Shown: positions 44,808-53,423, counted from the first letter of the stretch. The stretch is 64,000 nt of DNA from WHSW01 sp963767475 (GCA_963767475.1 CAVYEI010000001.1:186001-250000); one strand, 5' to 3'. A program made the numbers and translations. The notes: generated from the letters alone by a model not told the origin.

Positions 44808-45601
44808 GCACGCCCGCGCAGCCTCGCGAGCTCGACGGCCGGGTGGCGATGGTGACCGGTGCCGCGAGCGGGTTGGGGGCGTGCTGCGCGCAGCGACTCG
44901 CCGCGCTCGGCGCCGCGGTCGGCTGTCTCGATGCCGCCTCGGGTGTGAGCGAGATCGCCGCCGAGATCGAGGGTGACGGGGGGCGCGCCGAGGCGGTGGT
45001 CTGCGACGTCACCGACCCGGAGGCGGTCGACGCGGCGGCGGCCGAGCTCGAGTCGCGGCTCGGACCCGCCTCGATAGCTGTCCTCGGCGCCGGGGTGAAG
45101 GCCTCGGCGACGCCAGTCGCCGAGCTCGAGTTGGCCGATTGGGACCGGGTGGTGGCGGTCAACCTGACCGGCGTCTTTCTCTCGATGCGGGCGGCGATCG
45201 GCCAGCTTCGCCGCGCCGGGGGCGGATCGATCGTCGTCATCGCCTCGGCGGCGGGGCTCGAGGTCGGTCCCGGCTATGCCGCCTACTACGCCTCCAAGCA
45301 TGGCGCGGTCGGGCTGATGAAGACGGCGGCGAACGAGCTCGCCGGCGACGGGATCCGGGTCAACGCCGTCTGCCCGGGCTGGGTCGACACGCCGATGTTC
45401 GACGCCGAGGTTGCCGAGCTCGGCTGGGATCGCGAGCGGGGGATCGCCGAGTTCGCCGGCGATCACCTGATCAAGCGGCTGATCGAGCCCGACGAGATCG
45501 CCGACGCGGTGCTCTGGCTCGCCTCGCCGCAGGCGGCGATGGTGACCGGCGTCGCGCTGCCGGTCGACGGCGGATTGCTGGCGGGAGCGTTTACGAAGTG
45601 A
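44804..45601 (+). CDS. short-chain dehydrogenase/reductase (first of two)
   Basis: Classical SDR, 265 aa, intact. Dinucleotide motif TGAASGLGACC, acidic CDVTDPEA, catalytic Ser in VIASAAG, YYASK, and the C-terminal CPGWVDTPMF and GVALPVDGGLL. The NNAG motif is replaced by LGAGV, unusual for this family. It starts with GTG overlapping the QOR stop and ends overlapping the GTG of a second SDR. It probably oxidises or reduces a hydroxyl/keto intermediate of the imported compound. Confidence 0.87.
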   Translation: MSTPAQPRELDGRVAMVTGAASGLGACCAQRLAALGAAVGCLDAASGVSEIAAEIEGDGGRAEAVVCDVTDPEAVDAAAAELESRLGPASIAVLGAGVKASATPVAELELADWDRVVAVNLTGVFLSMRAAIGQLRRAGGGSIVVIASAAGLEVGPGYAAYYASKHGAVGLMKTAANELAGDGIRVNAVCPGWVDTPMFDAEVAELGWDRERGIAEFAGDHLIKRLIEPDEIADAVLWLASPQAAMVTGVALPVDGGLLAGAFTK

Positions 45602-46424
45602 GCGTGCTCGCGGGCAAGACGGCACTGGTCACCGGCGGCGGGCGTGGGCTCGGGCGCGCCTTCGCCCTGCGGCTCGGCGGGCTGGGCGCCGCGGTCACCG
45701 TGGTCGACCTCGATCTCGAGGGCACGGTGAAGGCGGGAGAGGCTGAGGCCGACGTGCTCAGCGAGCTCGAAGCCGGCGGGGGTGGATGCGCTGGGGATCG
45801 AGGCCGACGTCACCGACCAGGCCGCGGTCGAGGCTATCGGTCGCGCAGACCGTCGAGCGCTTCGGCGGCCTCCAAATCCTGGTCTGCAACGCGGGCTCGC
45901 TGACTCGGATGGAAGAGTCCTACGCGGCCAGCGTCTCCGAGGATTCGCTGCGCCCGACGTTCGAGACCAACTTCTTCGGCACGGTCAGCTACTGCCGCGC
46001 CGCGGCCCCCCACCTCACCGCCGGCGGCTGGGGCAAGATCGTCAACGTCTCCAGCCTCGGCGCGCTGCGCCCGATGGCGGGCGGGATCGCGGCGCCGTAC
46101 GTCGCCGCCAAGGCGGCGGTGATCGGCTACACGCTCTCGCTCGCCGAACAGCTCGGCGCCGACGGAGTGACCGTGAACGCGATCGCGCCGGGCTCGATCG
46201 ACACCCCGCTCACTCGCGCCCACTACGACGACATGGACGACCCCGACGCCCACTCGCGGGTGCCGCTGCGGCGCTTCGGCACGGTCGAGGACGTCGCCCG
46301 GGTGGTCGAGTTCCTCTGCACGCCGCTCTCCGACTACGTCACCGGGCAGGTGATCTGCGTCGACGGCGGGCTCAGCATCACCGACTCGCTGCACGGCTCG
46401 GGGCTGGACCAAGACGGGGGTTAG
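45598..46424 (+). CDS. short-chain dehydrogenase/reductase (second of two), frameshifted
   Basis: Classical SDR, about 275 aa. Starts LAGKTALVTGGGRGLGRAFAL (TGGGRGLG motif). Two single-base shifts near 45,785 and 45,840 separate this from the body, which reads LQILVCNAGSL, VNVSSLGALRPM, the active-site YVAAK, and IAPGSIDTPLTRAHY, ending VTGQVICVDGGLS. It is the last gene of the rightward operon, coupled by GTGA overlap to the first SDR. Confidence 0.85.
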
Positions 46425-46442
46425 GTCATCTGCAGCGAGGCG

Positions 46443-46904
46443 TCAGATCGCCCGCGACGATGCCCGCGTAACCGCAGCGACCTCGAACCAGGCGCCTCCG
46501 CCGCCGCGTCGGTCGCGTCCCCAGCCGCTCGTCAGGTCGGTGAAGACGACATCGTCGAGCACCTCCCAGAAGTCGCAGTCGTCGTCGTTGCTCTGGGGGG
46601 TGATCTCGATCCGAACGCTGTCCTCCTTCAGCTCAACGTCGAGCCGGATCGATGCCCGCGGGCAGTGGCCGACCAGCCTCCCGACGATCTCGCCCACCAG
46701 CAGGCGAACTCGCCGACGCAGCAGGGGATCCCGCCCGCCGACCGCAGCATCGACCTGGGCGAGCAGCTCCCGGATCTGCCGCGGGTCGGGCTCAAATCGA
46801 AACCGGGCGACGGTCGCTCGACGCCGGTCCGCCGGCCCACGTGCCGCATGCGCATTGTCGGCGCCGCCCGCGCCACCTGGAAACCTTCGATCGCCTTCGG
46901 CCAT
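46443..46904 (-). CDS. RsbW-like anti-sigma/HATPase-domain protein
   Basis: A 153-aa protein with a single GHKL ATPase-like domain. FEPDPRQIRELLAQVD, LVGEIVGRLVGHC (N-box region, with Glu) and VRIEITPQ, then DDVVFTDLTSGWGRDRRGGGGAWFEV (G-box-like, given in parts) fit HATPase_c_2 anti-sigma kinases. The N-box Asn is not obvious, so kinase activity is uncertain. No cognate anti-anti-sigma or sigma gene is adjacent. Divergent from the exported protein at 46961, sharing a 56-bp promoter region with an inverted repeat. Confidence 0.65.
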   Translation of the reverse strand: MAEGDRRFPGGAGGADNAHAARGPADRRRATVARFRFEPDPRQIRELLAQVDAAVGGRDPLLRRRVRLLVGEIVGRLVGHCPRASIRLDVELKEDSVRIEITPQSNDDDCDFWEVLDDVVFTDLTSGWGRDRRGGGGAWFEVAAVTRASSRAI

Positions 46905-46915
46905 CGTTTAGTTTA

Positions 46916-46950
46916 TCGGCAAAAGCTCAAGGCGTCTTGACGCTTGCCGA
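46916..46950. promoter_or_regulatory. inverted repeat in divergent promoter
   Basis: TCGGCAA at 46916-46922 is matched by TTGCCGA at 46944-46950. A smaller GCGTC-TT-GACGC palindrome lies between them. A TTGACG -35-like hexamer overlaps the right half, and TAGCCA follows as a possible -10 before ATG 46961. It could be an operator for either neighbour. Confidence 0.4.
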
Positions 46951-46960
46951 TAGCCAAACC

Positions 46961-47905
46961 ATGAGAATCCGGGACGGGGCGTTGGGGGGCGCTAACACTC
47001 GCCAGCGTGGTCGCGGCGCTCGCCTGCGCCGGAAGGCTCACCGCCTGTTCGAATGACGGCGCTGCCCTGACGGCGGCCGTCGCGCAGACCACTACGCCCG
47101 CTCCGAGCGATGGCGACCTCGTCGAGAACACGAGACAAGTCCCGGTCGAGGAGCCATCGCGGGCGCTGCTCGAGTTCGCCGCGGTCGCAGATCGCATCTG
47201 TTACCTCAACTACACGCGCGGGATCCGGAATGAGCGGCGGATGGAGAAGATCGGACGCAAGCGCGGCTGGCCCGGGTATCAGGTCGAGGCGGCGATCCAC
47301 TACGGGTACGAGGAAGCGTGGCTCAACGAGGTTCGGATGATGCGCGAGCTCGGCGACCCGCCGCAGCTCGCGGGCGTGATGCGCCGTTGGGTCCAGACGA
47401 TCATCCAGCGGGCGCAGATCCGACGAGAAATGGCTCAGGCCGGCTCGCGCGAGACCACGACCGCGTAAACGAGCTCTGGACCGAGCTCGATTGGGCCAAG
47501 TACAAGGCGGACATCGCCGCCGAGCGCATGCCGTTCCAGACCTGCGGGACCGGCGCGCGACTCCCGCCGGCAGCGTCGAAGCGCGAAGCTCGCACGGACC
47601 TTCCGCTCCGTTACACCGCGACCATGGAAGCGACGTCGCAGGCGCTCCGCATCCTCGACGACGAGGTCAAGGTCTACGAGCGCCATCACGTCGTCGGGGG
47701 CGTGACCGAGGTGGTGCGCGGCGAGTCGACGGTCTTCGTCGAGTTCCGCGTCCGGCCGGAGTACGCCCGCCAGGCGGTAGACATGGTGCTGCAGCTGTAT
47801 CGGTCCCGCGAGAACCACGATCGCGGTTGGTTCGCAGCGATCGACCCGTCCAGTCCCGCCGCCCCGGGGGCGCCTGAGATGCGCCGCACCGCGATGGGCG
47901 GTTGA
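46961..47905 (+). CDS. exported protein of unknown function, frameshifted
   Basis: Not recognised. ATG 46961 opens MRIRDGALG. A one-base shift before 47,007 leads into a signal segment with lipobox-like end (ASVVAALACAGRLTAC), so it is probably a lipoprotein. The helical body includes ALLEFAAVADRICYLNYTRGIR, RWVQTIIQRAQIRREMAQAG and, after a second shift near 47,450, NELWTELDWAKYKADIAAERMPFQTCG. The last 93 codons from ATG 47624 (VEFRVRPEYARQAVDMVLQLY) are in the same frame but look like a different alpha-beta domain and could be a separate gene. The family and role are unknown. Confidence 0.4.
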
Positions 47906-47932
47906 GGCTGCGGGGAGGCGCCGCTTGGACGG

Positions 47933-48028
47933 CTCCGCGCGGTCGGCGACCGGGTCGTGATCCTGCACGCCTCGGAGGCGGAGACCGAGGCGCTGGCGTT
48001 CATGGAGGAGCGGCTGCCGCCGGGGTGA
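47933..48028 (+). pseudogene. alpha/beta-hydrolase (lipase) C-terminal remnant
   Basis: A 31-codon reading, AVGDRVVILHASEAETEALAFMEERLPPG then stop (given here as AVGDRVVILHASEAE and EALAFMEERLPPG). It parallels the end of the lipase at 25.5-26.7 kb (ALGDQVTY, AEALAFMEGALPPG). The segment carrying the catalytic His is missing and no upstream lipase sequence is present, so this is a gene fragment. Confidence 0.45.
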
Positions 48029-48070
48029 CGGCGGCTCGAACTCCTTTAGCAACCGTACGAGGTCACCAGA

Positions 48071-48125
48071 ACCGGATTCGGGGAATCGGCTAGAACTGTT
48101 AACTGCCGCAAGCCAGGAGACCGAC
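48071..48125 (+). promoter_or_regulatory. cobalamin-riboswitch-like element with B12 box, truncated
   Basis: AAGCCAGGAGACCGAC at 48110-48125 matches the conserved B12 box of cobalamin riboswitches almost exactly. About 25 nt upstream, CGGGGAATCGG (48079-48089) resembles the GGGAA part of the core, but the usual middle (about 100 nt) is shortened or lost. It should control a cobalamin or cobalt gene to its right, but the next sequence is the broken hpt on the other strand. The identification rests mainly on the box. Confidence 0.5.
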
Positions 48126-48134
48126 TACAGGTCG

Positions 48135-48314
48135 TTATCGATTTCGAGCAATACGTTGTGCATCTCGTTCGGCGTCTTGCCTGAGCACGCCGACGAGCAG
48201 CGGCGCCCGACCGGCGTAGTCGGTGGTGATCTGGGCCCCGAGGTCGGCGACCCGCCGGGCGATGGCCGCCTGGCTCACCACCACGTCGCCCAGTGCCGGG
48301 TCGTCCTGGTCCAT
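48135..48314 (-). pseudogene. hpt: hypoxanthine phosphoribosyltransferase, N-terminal fragment cut at junction
   Basis: ATG 48314 opens MDQDDPALGDVVVSQ, then IARRVADLGAQITTDYAGR and PLLVGVLR, the first 45 residues of HGPRTase (whole protein about 180 aa). From about 48,179 the frame continues into unrelated codons (QDAERDAQ) and stops at 48135. The PRPP-binding loop and active site are absent. The position right after tilS is the normal actinobacterial order, so the gene itself was probably intact and the assembly or genome is broken here. Confidence 0.75.
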
Positions 48315-48325
48315 GAGCCGGCAAC

Positions 48326-49220
48326 CTATCGGGGTGACCTCAGGGAGAGGACACCGGCGGAGCGCTGGACCCGCCAGCCGCCGGCGACCTCGCAGGCCAC
48401 GACCTCGCCCCGGGCCACGGCCAGGACCCGCTCGACGGCGGCGGCCGACGGGGGCTGGCCGGCGGCGGTGGGGCGGAGCCAGGCCCGGACCGCGGCCCGG
48501 GCCAGGGCGACCGGCGCGGCGGCCAGGGCGCGGGCGTCGGTGACGTCGAGCTCGGCGGCCAGGGCGGCGACGCAGGTCGGCGTCGTCGGCCAGCAGCGCG
48601 GCCTGGCGGGCCAGCACCGGCACCAGGTCCCGCCCGGCGACGTCGGCCAGCAGCGGCAGCACCTCGTGGCGGACCCGGTTGCGGACGGAAGCGCGGGGTC
48701 GGCGTTGGTCGGGTCCTCGACGGGCGTCGAGGCCCTCGGCCGCGCACAGGGCCGCGGGTCTCGCTCCGGCGCAGGGCCGAGGATCGGGTGGCGGGGTCCG
48801 GGCGCGGAGCCGGCCAGAGCCCGGTCGTGCCCGGCCCCCCGCAGGAGGTTGAGCACCACCGTCTCGGCCCGGTCGTCGAGCGTGTGGCCGGTGCAGGCGT
48901 CGGGGCCGAGGACCGCCCGGCGGGCGGCCCGGGCCCGGGCCTCCAGGTCGGGGCCGTCGGCTCGACGTCGACCCGCTCGGCCCGGAACCCGGCGCCGTAG
49001 CGCTGCGGCCGCCGCCGCCACGACGTCGGCCTCGTCGGCCGACCCCGGCCGCAGCCCGTGGTCGACGTGCACGGCGGTGACCTCGCACCCGGCGGCGCAC
49101 GGCCAGGACCAGCAGCGCCAGCGAGTCGGCCCCCCCCGACACCCCCGCGGTGATCGGCCGTCCCCGGCGGCGGGAACGTGCACCGCGGCCGAGCAGGTCG
49201 CGGCCGACGGGACGGCTCAC
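48326..49220 (-). CDS. tilS: tRNA(Ile)-lysidine synthetase, frameshifted
   Basis: Modifies C34 of tRNA-Ile(CAU) to lysidine using ATP and lysine, which is essential for AUA decoding. The PP-loop SGGADSLALLVLA is clear near the N-terminus. After a one-base shift the frame reads GCEVTAVHVDHGLRPGSADEA, then HTLDDRAETVVLNLLRGAGHDRALAG and EDPTNADP, all TilS hallmarks. The C-terminal portion reads AWLRPTAAGQPPSAAAVERVL and ends in WRVQRSAGVLSL. At least five shifts break the frame. The start (GTG 49220) is approximate. It lies between the DUF2342 metalloprotease gene and hpt. Confidence 0.88.
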
Positions 49221-49227
49221 GCGGTCG

Positions 49228-50307
49228 TCAGGCAGCGGGTTCGACGACGCCGACCCGGGCCAGCCAGGCCTCGGGGTCGCGGATCTCGGTCATCGTCGGG
49301 CAGGTTGGCCGGATCCTCCCAGGCCCGGTCGAGCTGCGTCGGGCCCGCCGGCGCCCTCGACCGCCTCGATGAAGCGCTCGCCCTGCTCGTACTGCTTGAG
49401 CTTGGCCTCGAGCCCGATCAGCTTCTGGAGCAGCTTGATGGCCGGGTTGGCGTTCTGGCGGCGCTGGCGCAGCACCTGGCCGAAGCGCACGGCGTTGGGG
49501 ATCTGGTCGGCGCCGGCCCGGTCCATGGTGACGTCGCCGTGGCCCTCGAGCAGGCTCATCAGCCCGCCGATGTGCTCGAGCAGGTCGCTGCTGGGCCGAC
49601 GTGCTGAACACGGCGGCCAGGCCGCCCTCGTCGAGCGGGTTGGTGCCCTTGCGGATCTGCTCGGCGGCCCGGGTGACGGCGTCGAGGAGCTGCTTCGGGT
49701 CCTCGTCGACCGCCGACACCATGCCGTCGACCAGGCCGAGGAAGTGCTCGCGCATCCACGGGATGCCGGTGAACTGCATCCGGTGGGTGACCTCGTGGAG
49801 CGCCAGCCACAGGCGGAACTCCCGGGGCGGGAAGGCGAACTTCTTCTCCAGGGCCAGGATGTTGGGCCCCACGTAGTGGACGAGGTCCTGCTCCTCGGGG
49901 TCCTCGTCCTCGATGACGAGCAGGTCGTACTGGCCGAGCACCCGGCCGGACATCCAGCCCAGCAGGGCGCCGACCTCGGCGCCGGCGACCCGGCGGGCGA
50001 CGGGGGCCACCAGGCCCGAGCCCATCTTCTCCTCCAGCCGGTTGGTGACCGGCCGCAGCAGGCGCTGGAAGGAGGCGATGTTGGCCCGGATCCAGTCGGC
50101 CCGGTCGTCGACCCGGGCCCGGGCCGGGCCGGCCAGGCTGCGCAGCCCGGTGGCGATCGGCCACCTGCTCCTCGGCCAGCGTGGTCAGCTCGTCGAAGTC
50201 GGCGACCAGCGAGTCGGCGTGGTACGCTGCGGTGGAAGGGGTCGGTGCCGGCGGCGCGCACGGCGACCCGCTCGGCCAGATCCCAGTCGACCGCGCTCTG
50301 CTGCCAC
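49228..50307 (-). CDS. DUF2342 zinc-dependent metalloprotease-like protein, frameshifted
   Basis: Actinobacterial conserved protein, about 360 aa. SAVDWDLAERVAVRAAG opens the family; the middle has VLGQYDLLVIED, VHYVGPNILALEKKFAFPPREFRLWLALHEVTHRMQF (given in parts), where HEVTH is the zinc motif, then GIPWMREHF. The C-terminal half reads HIGGLMSLLEGHGDVTMDRAG, VRFGQVLRQRRQ and LIGLEAKLKQYEQGERFIEAVE. This gene normally sits directly upstream of tilS in actinobacteria, as here. Catalytic activity has not been established for the family to my knowledge. Several single-base shifts. Confidence 0.82.
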
Positions 50308-50322
50308 GTCGGCCGAGCCCGG

Positions 50323-50469
50323 TCAGTCCCGCTTGGCGCCGCGGGGCGGGTACTTGGGGCGGACGACCGAGCGGAAGTACATGACGGCCAGCTGGATGGT
50401 GGCCAGGACGGCACCGACGGCGAGGCCGACGGCCATCCAGTAGGTCCAGATCACAGCGCCGAGGAGCAT
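50323..50469 (-). CDS. small single-pass membrane protein
   Basis: A 48-aa intact frame. It starts MLLGAVIWTYWMAVGLAVGAV, continues LATIQLAVMYFRSVV and ends in the basic tail RPKYPPRGAKRD, so it is a small membrane protein with a cytoplasmic basic C-terminus. Stop TGA at 50323. It lies directly upstream of the metalloprotease gene on the same strand. Function unknown. Confidence 0.6.
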   Translation of the reverse strand: MLLGAVIWTYWMAVGLAVGAVLATIQLAVMYFRSVVRPKYPPRGAKRD

Positions 50470-50478
50470 GGGCCGATC

Positions 50479-50695
50479 CTAGAGGTGGTCCGAGGGTCTG
50501 CCGAATCGCGGCGGCGTCCGGCACCGTCAGCGCGATGTGGCGGCCACGGGTGCGGAGCAGCACCGTCGGGTGGTGGAGCGAGCAGTGCTCGGCGTCGTTG
50601 TAGACCGACAGGCGGGTCTCGCAGCCCGTCCTCGGCGCACACCCGGGGCCCCGACCCGCATCGCCGCTGCCGGCACGGGAGCGGGACCGGGCCAC
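50479..50695 (-). CDS. small cysteine-containing protein, frameshifted
   Basis: About 70 aa. The clear part reads CETRLSVYNDAEHCSLHHPTVLLRTRG followed by HIALTVPDAAAIRQTL (both quoted in part). CxxxxxxxxxxxxC-H suggests a small zinc-binding element with a further Cys upstream (GPGCAP or RVCAE, depending on the frame). A TAG at 50479 is in another frame, one base off, so the end needs a shift. It starts just after the anti-sigma stop. I do not know the family. Confidence 0.4.
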
Positions 50696-50697
50696 GT

Positions 50698-50948
50698 CTA
50701 GCCCTCGCCCTCGAGGAGGTCGGCCACCCGGGCCTTGAGCGACTCGGGCACCTCGTCGCGGCACTTGTGGGCGATGACCTGCCTTGAGCTCGGCCTGGAA
50801 GTCGAAGGCCTCGAAGCACTCGCCGCAGCCGTCAGGTGCTGGGCGATGCGGCTCGCCGCGACGCGGTCAGCTCGCCGTCGAGGTACTCGTAGAGCTCGTG
50901 GAGGGCGTCGGAGCAGTCGCCGTCGGAGGTGGTGTGGTCGGAAGCCAT
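50698..50948 (-). CDS. RsrA-like zinc anti-sigma factor, one frameshift
   Basis: About 83 aa. MASDHTTSDGDCSDALHELYEYLDGELTA is the family start (quoted as SDCSDALHELYEYLDGEL-type), then, after a shift near 50,850, a helix with H-x-x-x-C-x-x-C (QHLTACGECFEAFDFQ), then KCRDEVPESLKARVADLL. This is the ZAS motif of RsrA/RshA, redox-sensing anti-sigma factors that release SigR/SigH when their zinc thiols oxidise. The gene follows the sigma gene on the same strand, the normal pairing. Confidence 0.8.
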
Positions 50949-50960
50949 GTCTCGGTCGGG

Positions 50961-51572
50961 TCAGCGGGCCCGTTCGGGCTGGCGGCGGGGCGGGCGTCGG
51001 GGTCGGTGTCCTCGTCGGCGAGGCCTCGGCTCCGTGCGTAGTCGTACAACGACTTCTGGAGCCGACTTCTTCCCCGGTGCAGCCGGCTCATGACCGTGCC
51101 GATGGGGATGTCGAGGATCTCGGCGATCTCCTTGTACGAGAACCCCTCGACGTCGGCCAGCAGGACGGCCATGCGGAACTGCTCCGGGAGGTCCTCGACG
51201 GCCGTCTTGATCTCGTGCTCGGTGAACCAGTCCATCAGCTCGTCCTCGGCGCTCCGGCCGACCTGGGCCGCCTCGAGGCCGCCGAGGCGCTGGTAGAGGT
51301 ACAGGTCCTCGGACCTCGTCGAGCTCGGTCTCGTCGGGCCGGCGCTGCTTGGCCCGGTAGATGTTGATGTAGGTGTTGGTGAGGATCCGGTAGAGCCAGG
51401 CCTTGAGGTTGGTGCCCTCGGTGAAGCCGCCGTAGCCCCGGTAGGCCTTGAGGTAGGTCTCCTGGACGAGGTCCTCGGCGTCGGCCGGGTTGCGGGTCAT
51501 GCGCAGGGCGGCCGAGTACAGCGACCCCATCAGGGGCATGGCGTCGTCGGCGAAGCGGGCCTGGTCAGCCAT
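50961..51572 (-). CDS. ECF sigma factor, SigR/SigH-like, frameshifted
   Basis: Group IV sigma factor, about 200 aa. Region 2 reads LYSAALRMTRNPADAEDLVQETYLKAYRGY and LKAWLYRILTNTYINIYRAKQR; region 4 reads LPEQFRMAVLLADVEGFSYKEIAEILDIPIGTVMSRLHRGR (both quoted in parts). The linker MDWFTEHEIKTAVEDL and DELMD fit the SigR/SigH/RpoE-like thiol-stress subgroup, and the RsrA-like gene directly downstream supports this. The frame is broken once near 51,310 and again near the C-terminus. Likely autoregulated together with its anti-sigma factor. Confidence 0.88.
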   Translation of the reverse strand: MADQARFADDAMPLMGSLYSAALRMTRNPADAEDLVQETYLKAYRGYGGFTEGTNLKAWLYRILTNTYINIYRAKQRRPDETELDEVRGPVPLPAPRRPRGGPGRPERRGRADGLVHRARDQDGRRGPPGAVPHGRPAGRRRGVLVQGDRRDPRHPHRHGHEPAAPGKKSAPEVVVRLRTEPRPRRRGHRPRRPPRRQPERAR

Positions 51573-51644
51573 GGTGGTCGGGCATCCGAGCGGGCCGCAT
51601 CCGGAACGCCCACACCGTCACTCGAGGTCCGGTCCGCAGGCCGT

Positions 51645-51850
51645 CTAGACGTCGAAGTCCTCTGGAGGCCCTCGACGAAGCGGTGGAAGGCGATGTGGTC
51701 GGACGAGAAGTCCTGCGCTCGCCGTCGGGGCCCTCGACCACGACGGTGTCCCCGTCGGTGGCCTCGGTGACCTCGACCGGCTTCCAGCCCTGCTCGTAGA
51801 GCAGGCCTCCGCAGCTCGGCCAGCATCGGGTCGTCGCCCCATCCGGCCAT
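51645..51850 (-). CDS. small conserved actinobacterial protein, frameshifted
   Basis: About 66 aa. ATG 51850 opens MAGWGDDPMLAEL; joined readings give LLYEQGWKPVEVTEATDGDTVVVEGPDGE, then DFSSDHIAFHRFVEGLQ and a final DFDV before TAG. Two single-base shifts. Compact alpha-beta pattern without a known domain. Between the kinase and sigma genes on the same strand. Confidence 0.5.
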
Positions 51851-51866
51851 GCCGGGACCCTTACGC

Positions 51867-53423
51867 CTACGCCTCGGCGGTGACCTCGACCGTGTCGCAG
51901 CGGTCGCCCTCGCCCGGCTCCAGGCGGGCCCGGCCCCCGGTGATGCCGGTGGGGTCGGGCGTGGCCGTCACCTCGCCGCCGACCTGGCCGGGCACGGCGT
52001 CGAAGTAGGCACCACGCCGGTGCCGGGCCGGTAGAGGGCGGGGGTGTCGGTGCCGTCGCAGTCCCAGTCGCCGAGCAGGAGCTGGCCCGGGGCTGCGGTC
52101 GCCGGCCGACGCGGAAGTCGTAGCTGCGGGGCTGGACGTCGCCCTCCTCCAGCCGGAACCGCATGACCTGGCCGTTCCACACGACCGGGACCGGGCAGCC
52201 GTCGCCGTTGAGGTCGCCCTCGAGCTCCTCGGCCCCGGGGGGCACGTCGAGGGGCTCCAGGTCGGGGCAGGCCACGGCGGCGGGCGGCCCGCCGCCGGCG
52301 ACCTCGACCGCCCCGGGCGCCTGCTCCTCGTCGAGCCGGTCGCGGACCCAGAGCCCGCCGGCCACCGCGCCGGCCAGCAGCAGGACCACGGCGGCGAGGG
52401 TGAGGATCGGGTGGCCCCGGGCGGCGGCGTCGTCGGCCGCGGTCGGGGCGGGGCCCGAAGGCGCGGGTGCCCCGGGCTCGCGGCCTCGGGTCGCCGCCGT
52501 CGGCGTCGTCGTCGTCGGGGCCGCGTCGTCGTCCGGGGTCCGTCGGCGCTCGCCTCGGGGGCGGCCTGCGGCGGTGCCGGGCAGCACGACCTCGTCGGGC
52601 GGCACCGCGGCCCGCAGGCCCTGGGCCAGGGCCTCGGCGGTGGCGGGCCGGCCGGCCGGGGTCGCGGGCCAGGGCCGCCTCGACCACCCGGGCCAGGGCG
52701 GCGGGCACGCCGGGGGCGTCGGCGAGCGGGAGGTGGTCGCCGGCGTCGGCGGCGGCGAGGATCGCCTGGCTGTCGGGCGCCGGCGTGGGGCAGCCGGCCG
52801 GTGAGGCAGAGGTAGGCGACGACGCCCAGGCCGTAGACGTCGTTGCGGGGCTCGGGGGCGCCGGTGGCCACCAGCTCGGGGTCGACGTAGCCGGTGGTGC
52901 CCTCGATGGCGCTGCGGCGCGGGCTCGTCGAGGGCGGCCAGCCCGGGCAGCCCGGGGAGCAGGTGCTGGGCCACGCCGAAGTCGCCGAGGAGCGGCTCGC
53001 CGTCGGAGGTGAAGAGGATGTTGGCCGGCTTGACGTCGCCGTGGAGCACGCCCCGGCGGTGGGCCGAGCCGAGGGCGTCGGCGATGCGGGACAGGACGGC
53101 GACGGTCTGGCCCGCGGTCAGCCGGCCCCGCTCGACCAGGAGGTCGTGGAGCGAGCCGCCCCGGGCCAGCGACATGACGATGGCGACGCCGTCGCCGTCG
53201 TCGAGCACGTCGACCACCCGGACGATGTGGGGGTGGTCGAGCTCGGCCAGGATCGCCGCCTCCCGCCGCAGCCGGTCGCGCCGTGTCGGCCCCGACGGTC
53301 GGCCCGGGCCCGCTTGACCGCCACGACCTGGGCCAGCGCCCCCAGCCGGGTGGCCTGCCAGACCGAGCCCGTGGTGCCCCGCCCGACCAGGGCGTCCAGG
53401 CGGTAGGGGCCGACCGTCTCCAC
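51867..53423 (-). CDS. Ser/Thr protein kinase with one TM helix and extracellular domain, frameshifted
   Basis: Eukaryotic-type kinase, about 515 aa. ATG 53423 opens YRLDALVGRGTTGSVWQAT (glycine loop), VVAVKRARA (Lys), then HPHIVRVVDVLDDG, HGDVKPANILF (catalytic loop HGD in place of HRD), LLGDFGVAQH (DFG) and DVYGLGVVAYLCLTGRLPH. A Pro/Ala-rich linker leads to one membrane helix (LTLAAVVLLLAGAVAGGLWV). An extracellular domain begins CPDLEPLDVPPGAEELEGDLNGDGC and has a Ca-binding-like DLNGDG and a second DWDCDG-type repeat, as in FG-GAP/VCBS modules. At least six frameshifts. Confidence 0.8.

Noticed and set aside
48147..48156. AGCAATACGT, identical to ten bases of a long-read ligation adapter, at the seam
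   Set aside because: The bases on both sides do not continue the adapter and a ten-base match can occur by chance. It may be worth a read-level look but is not evidence by itself.
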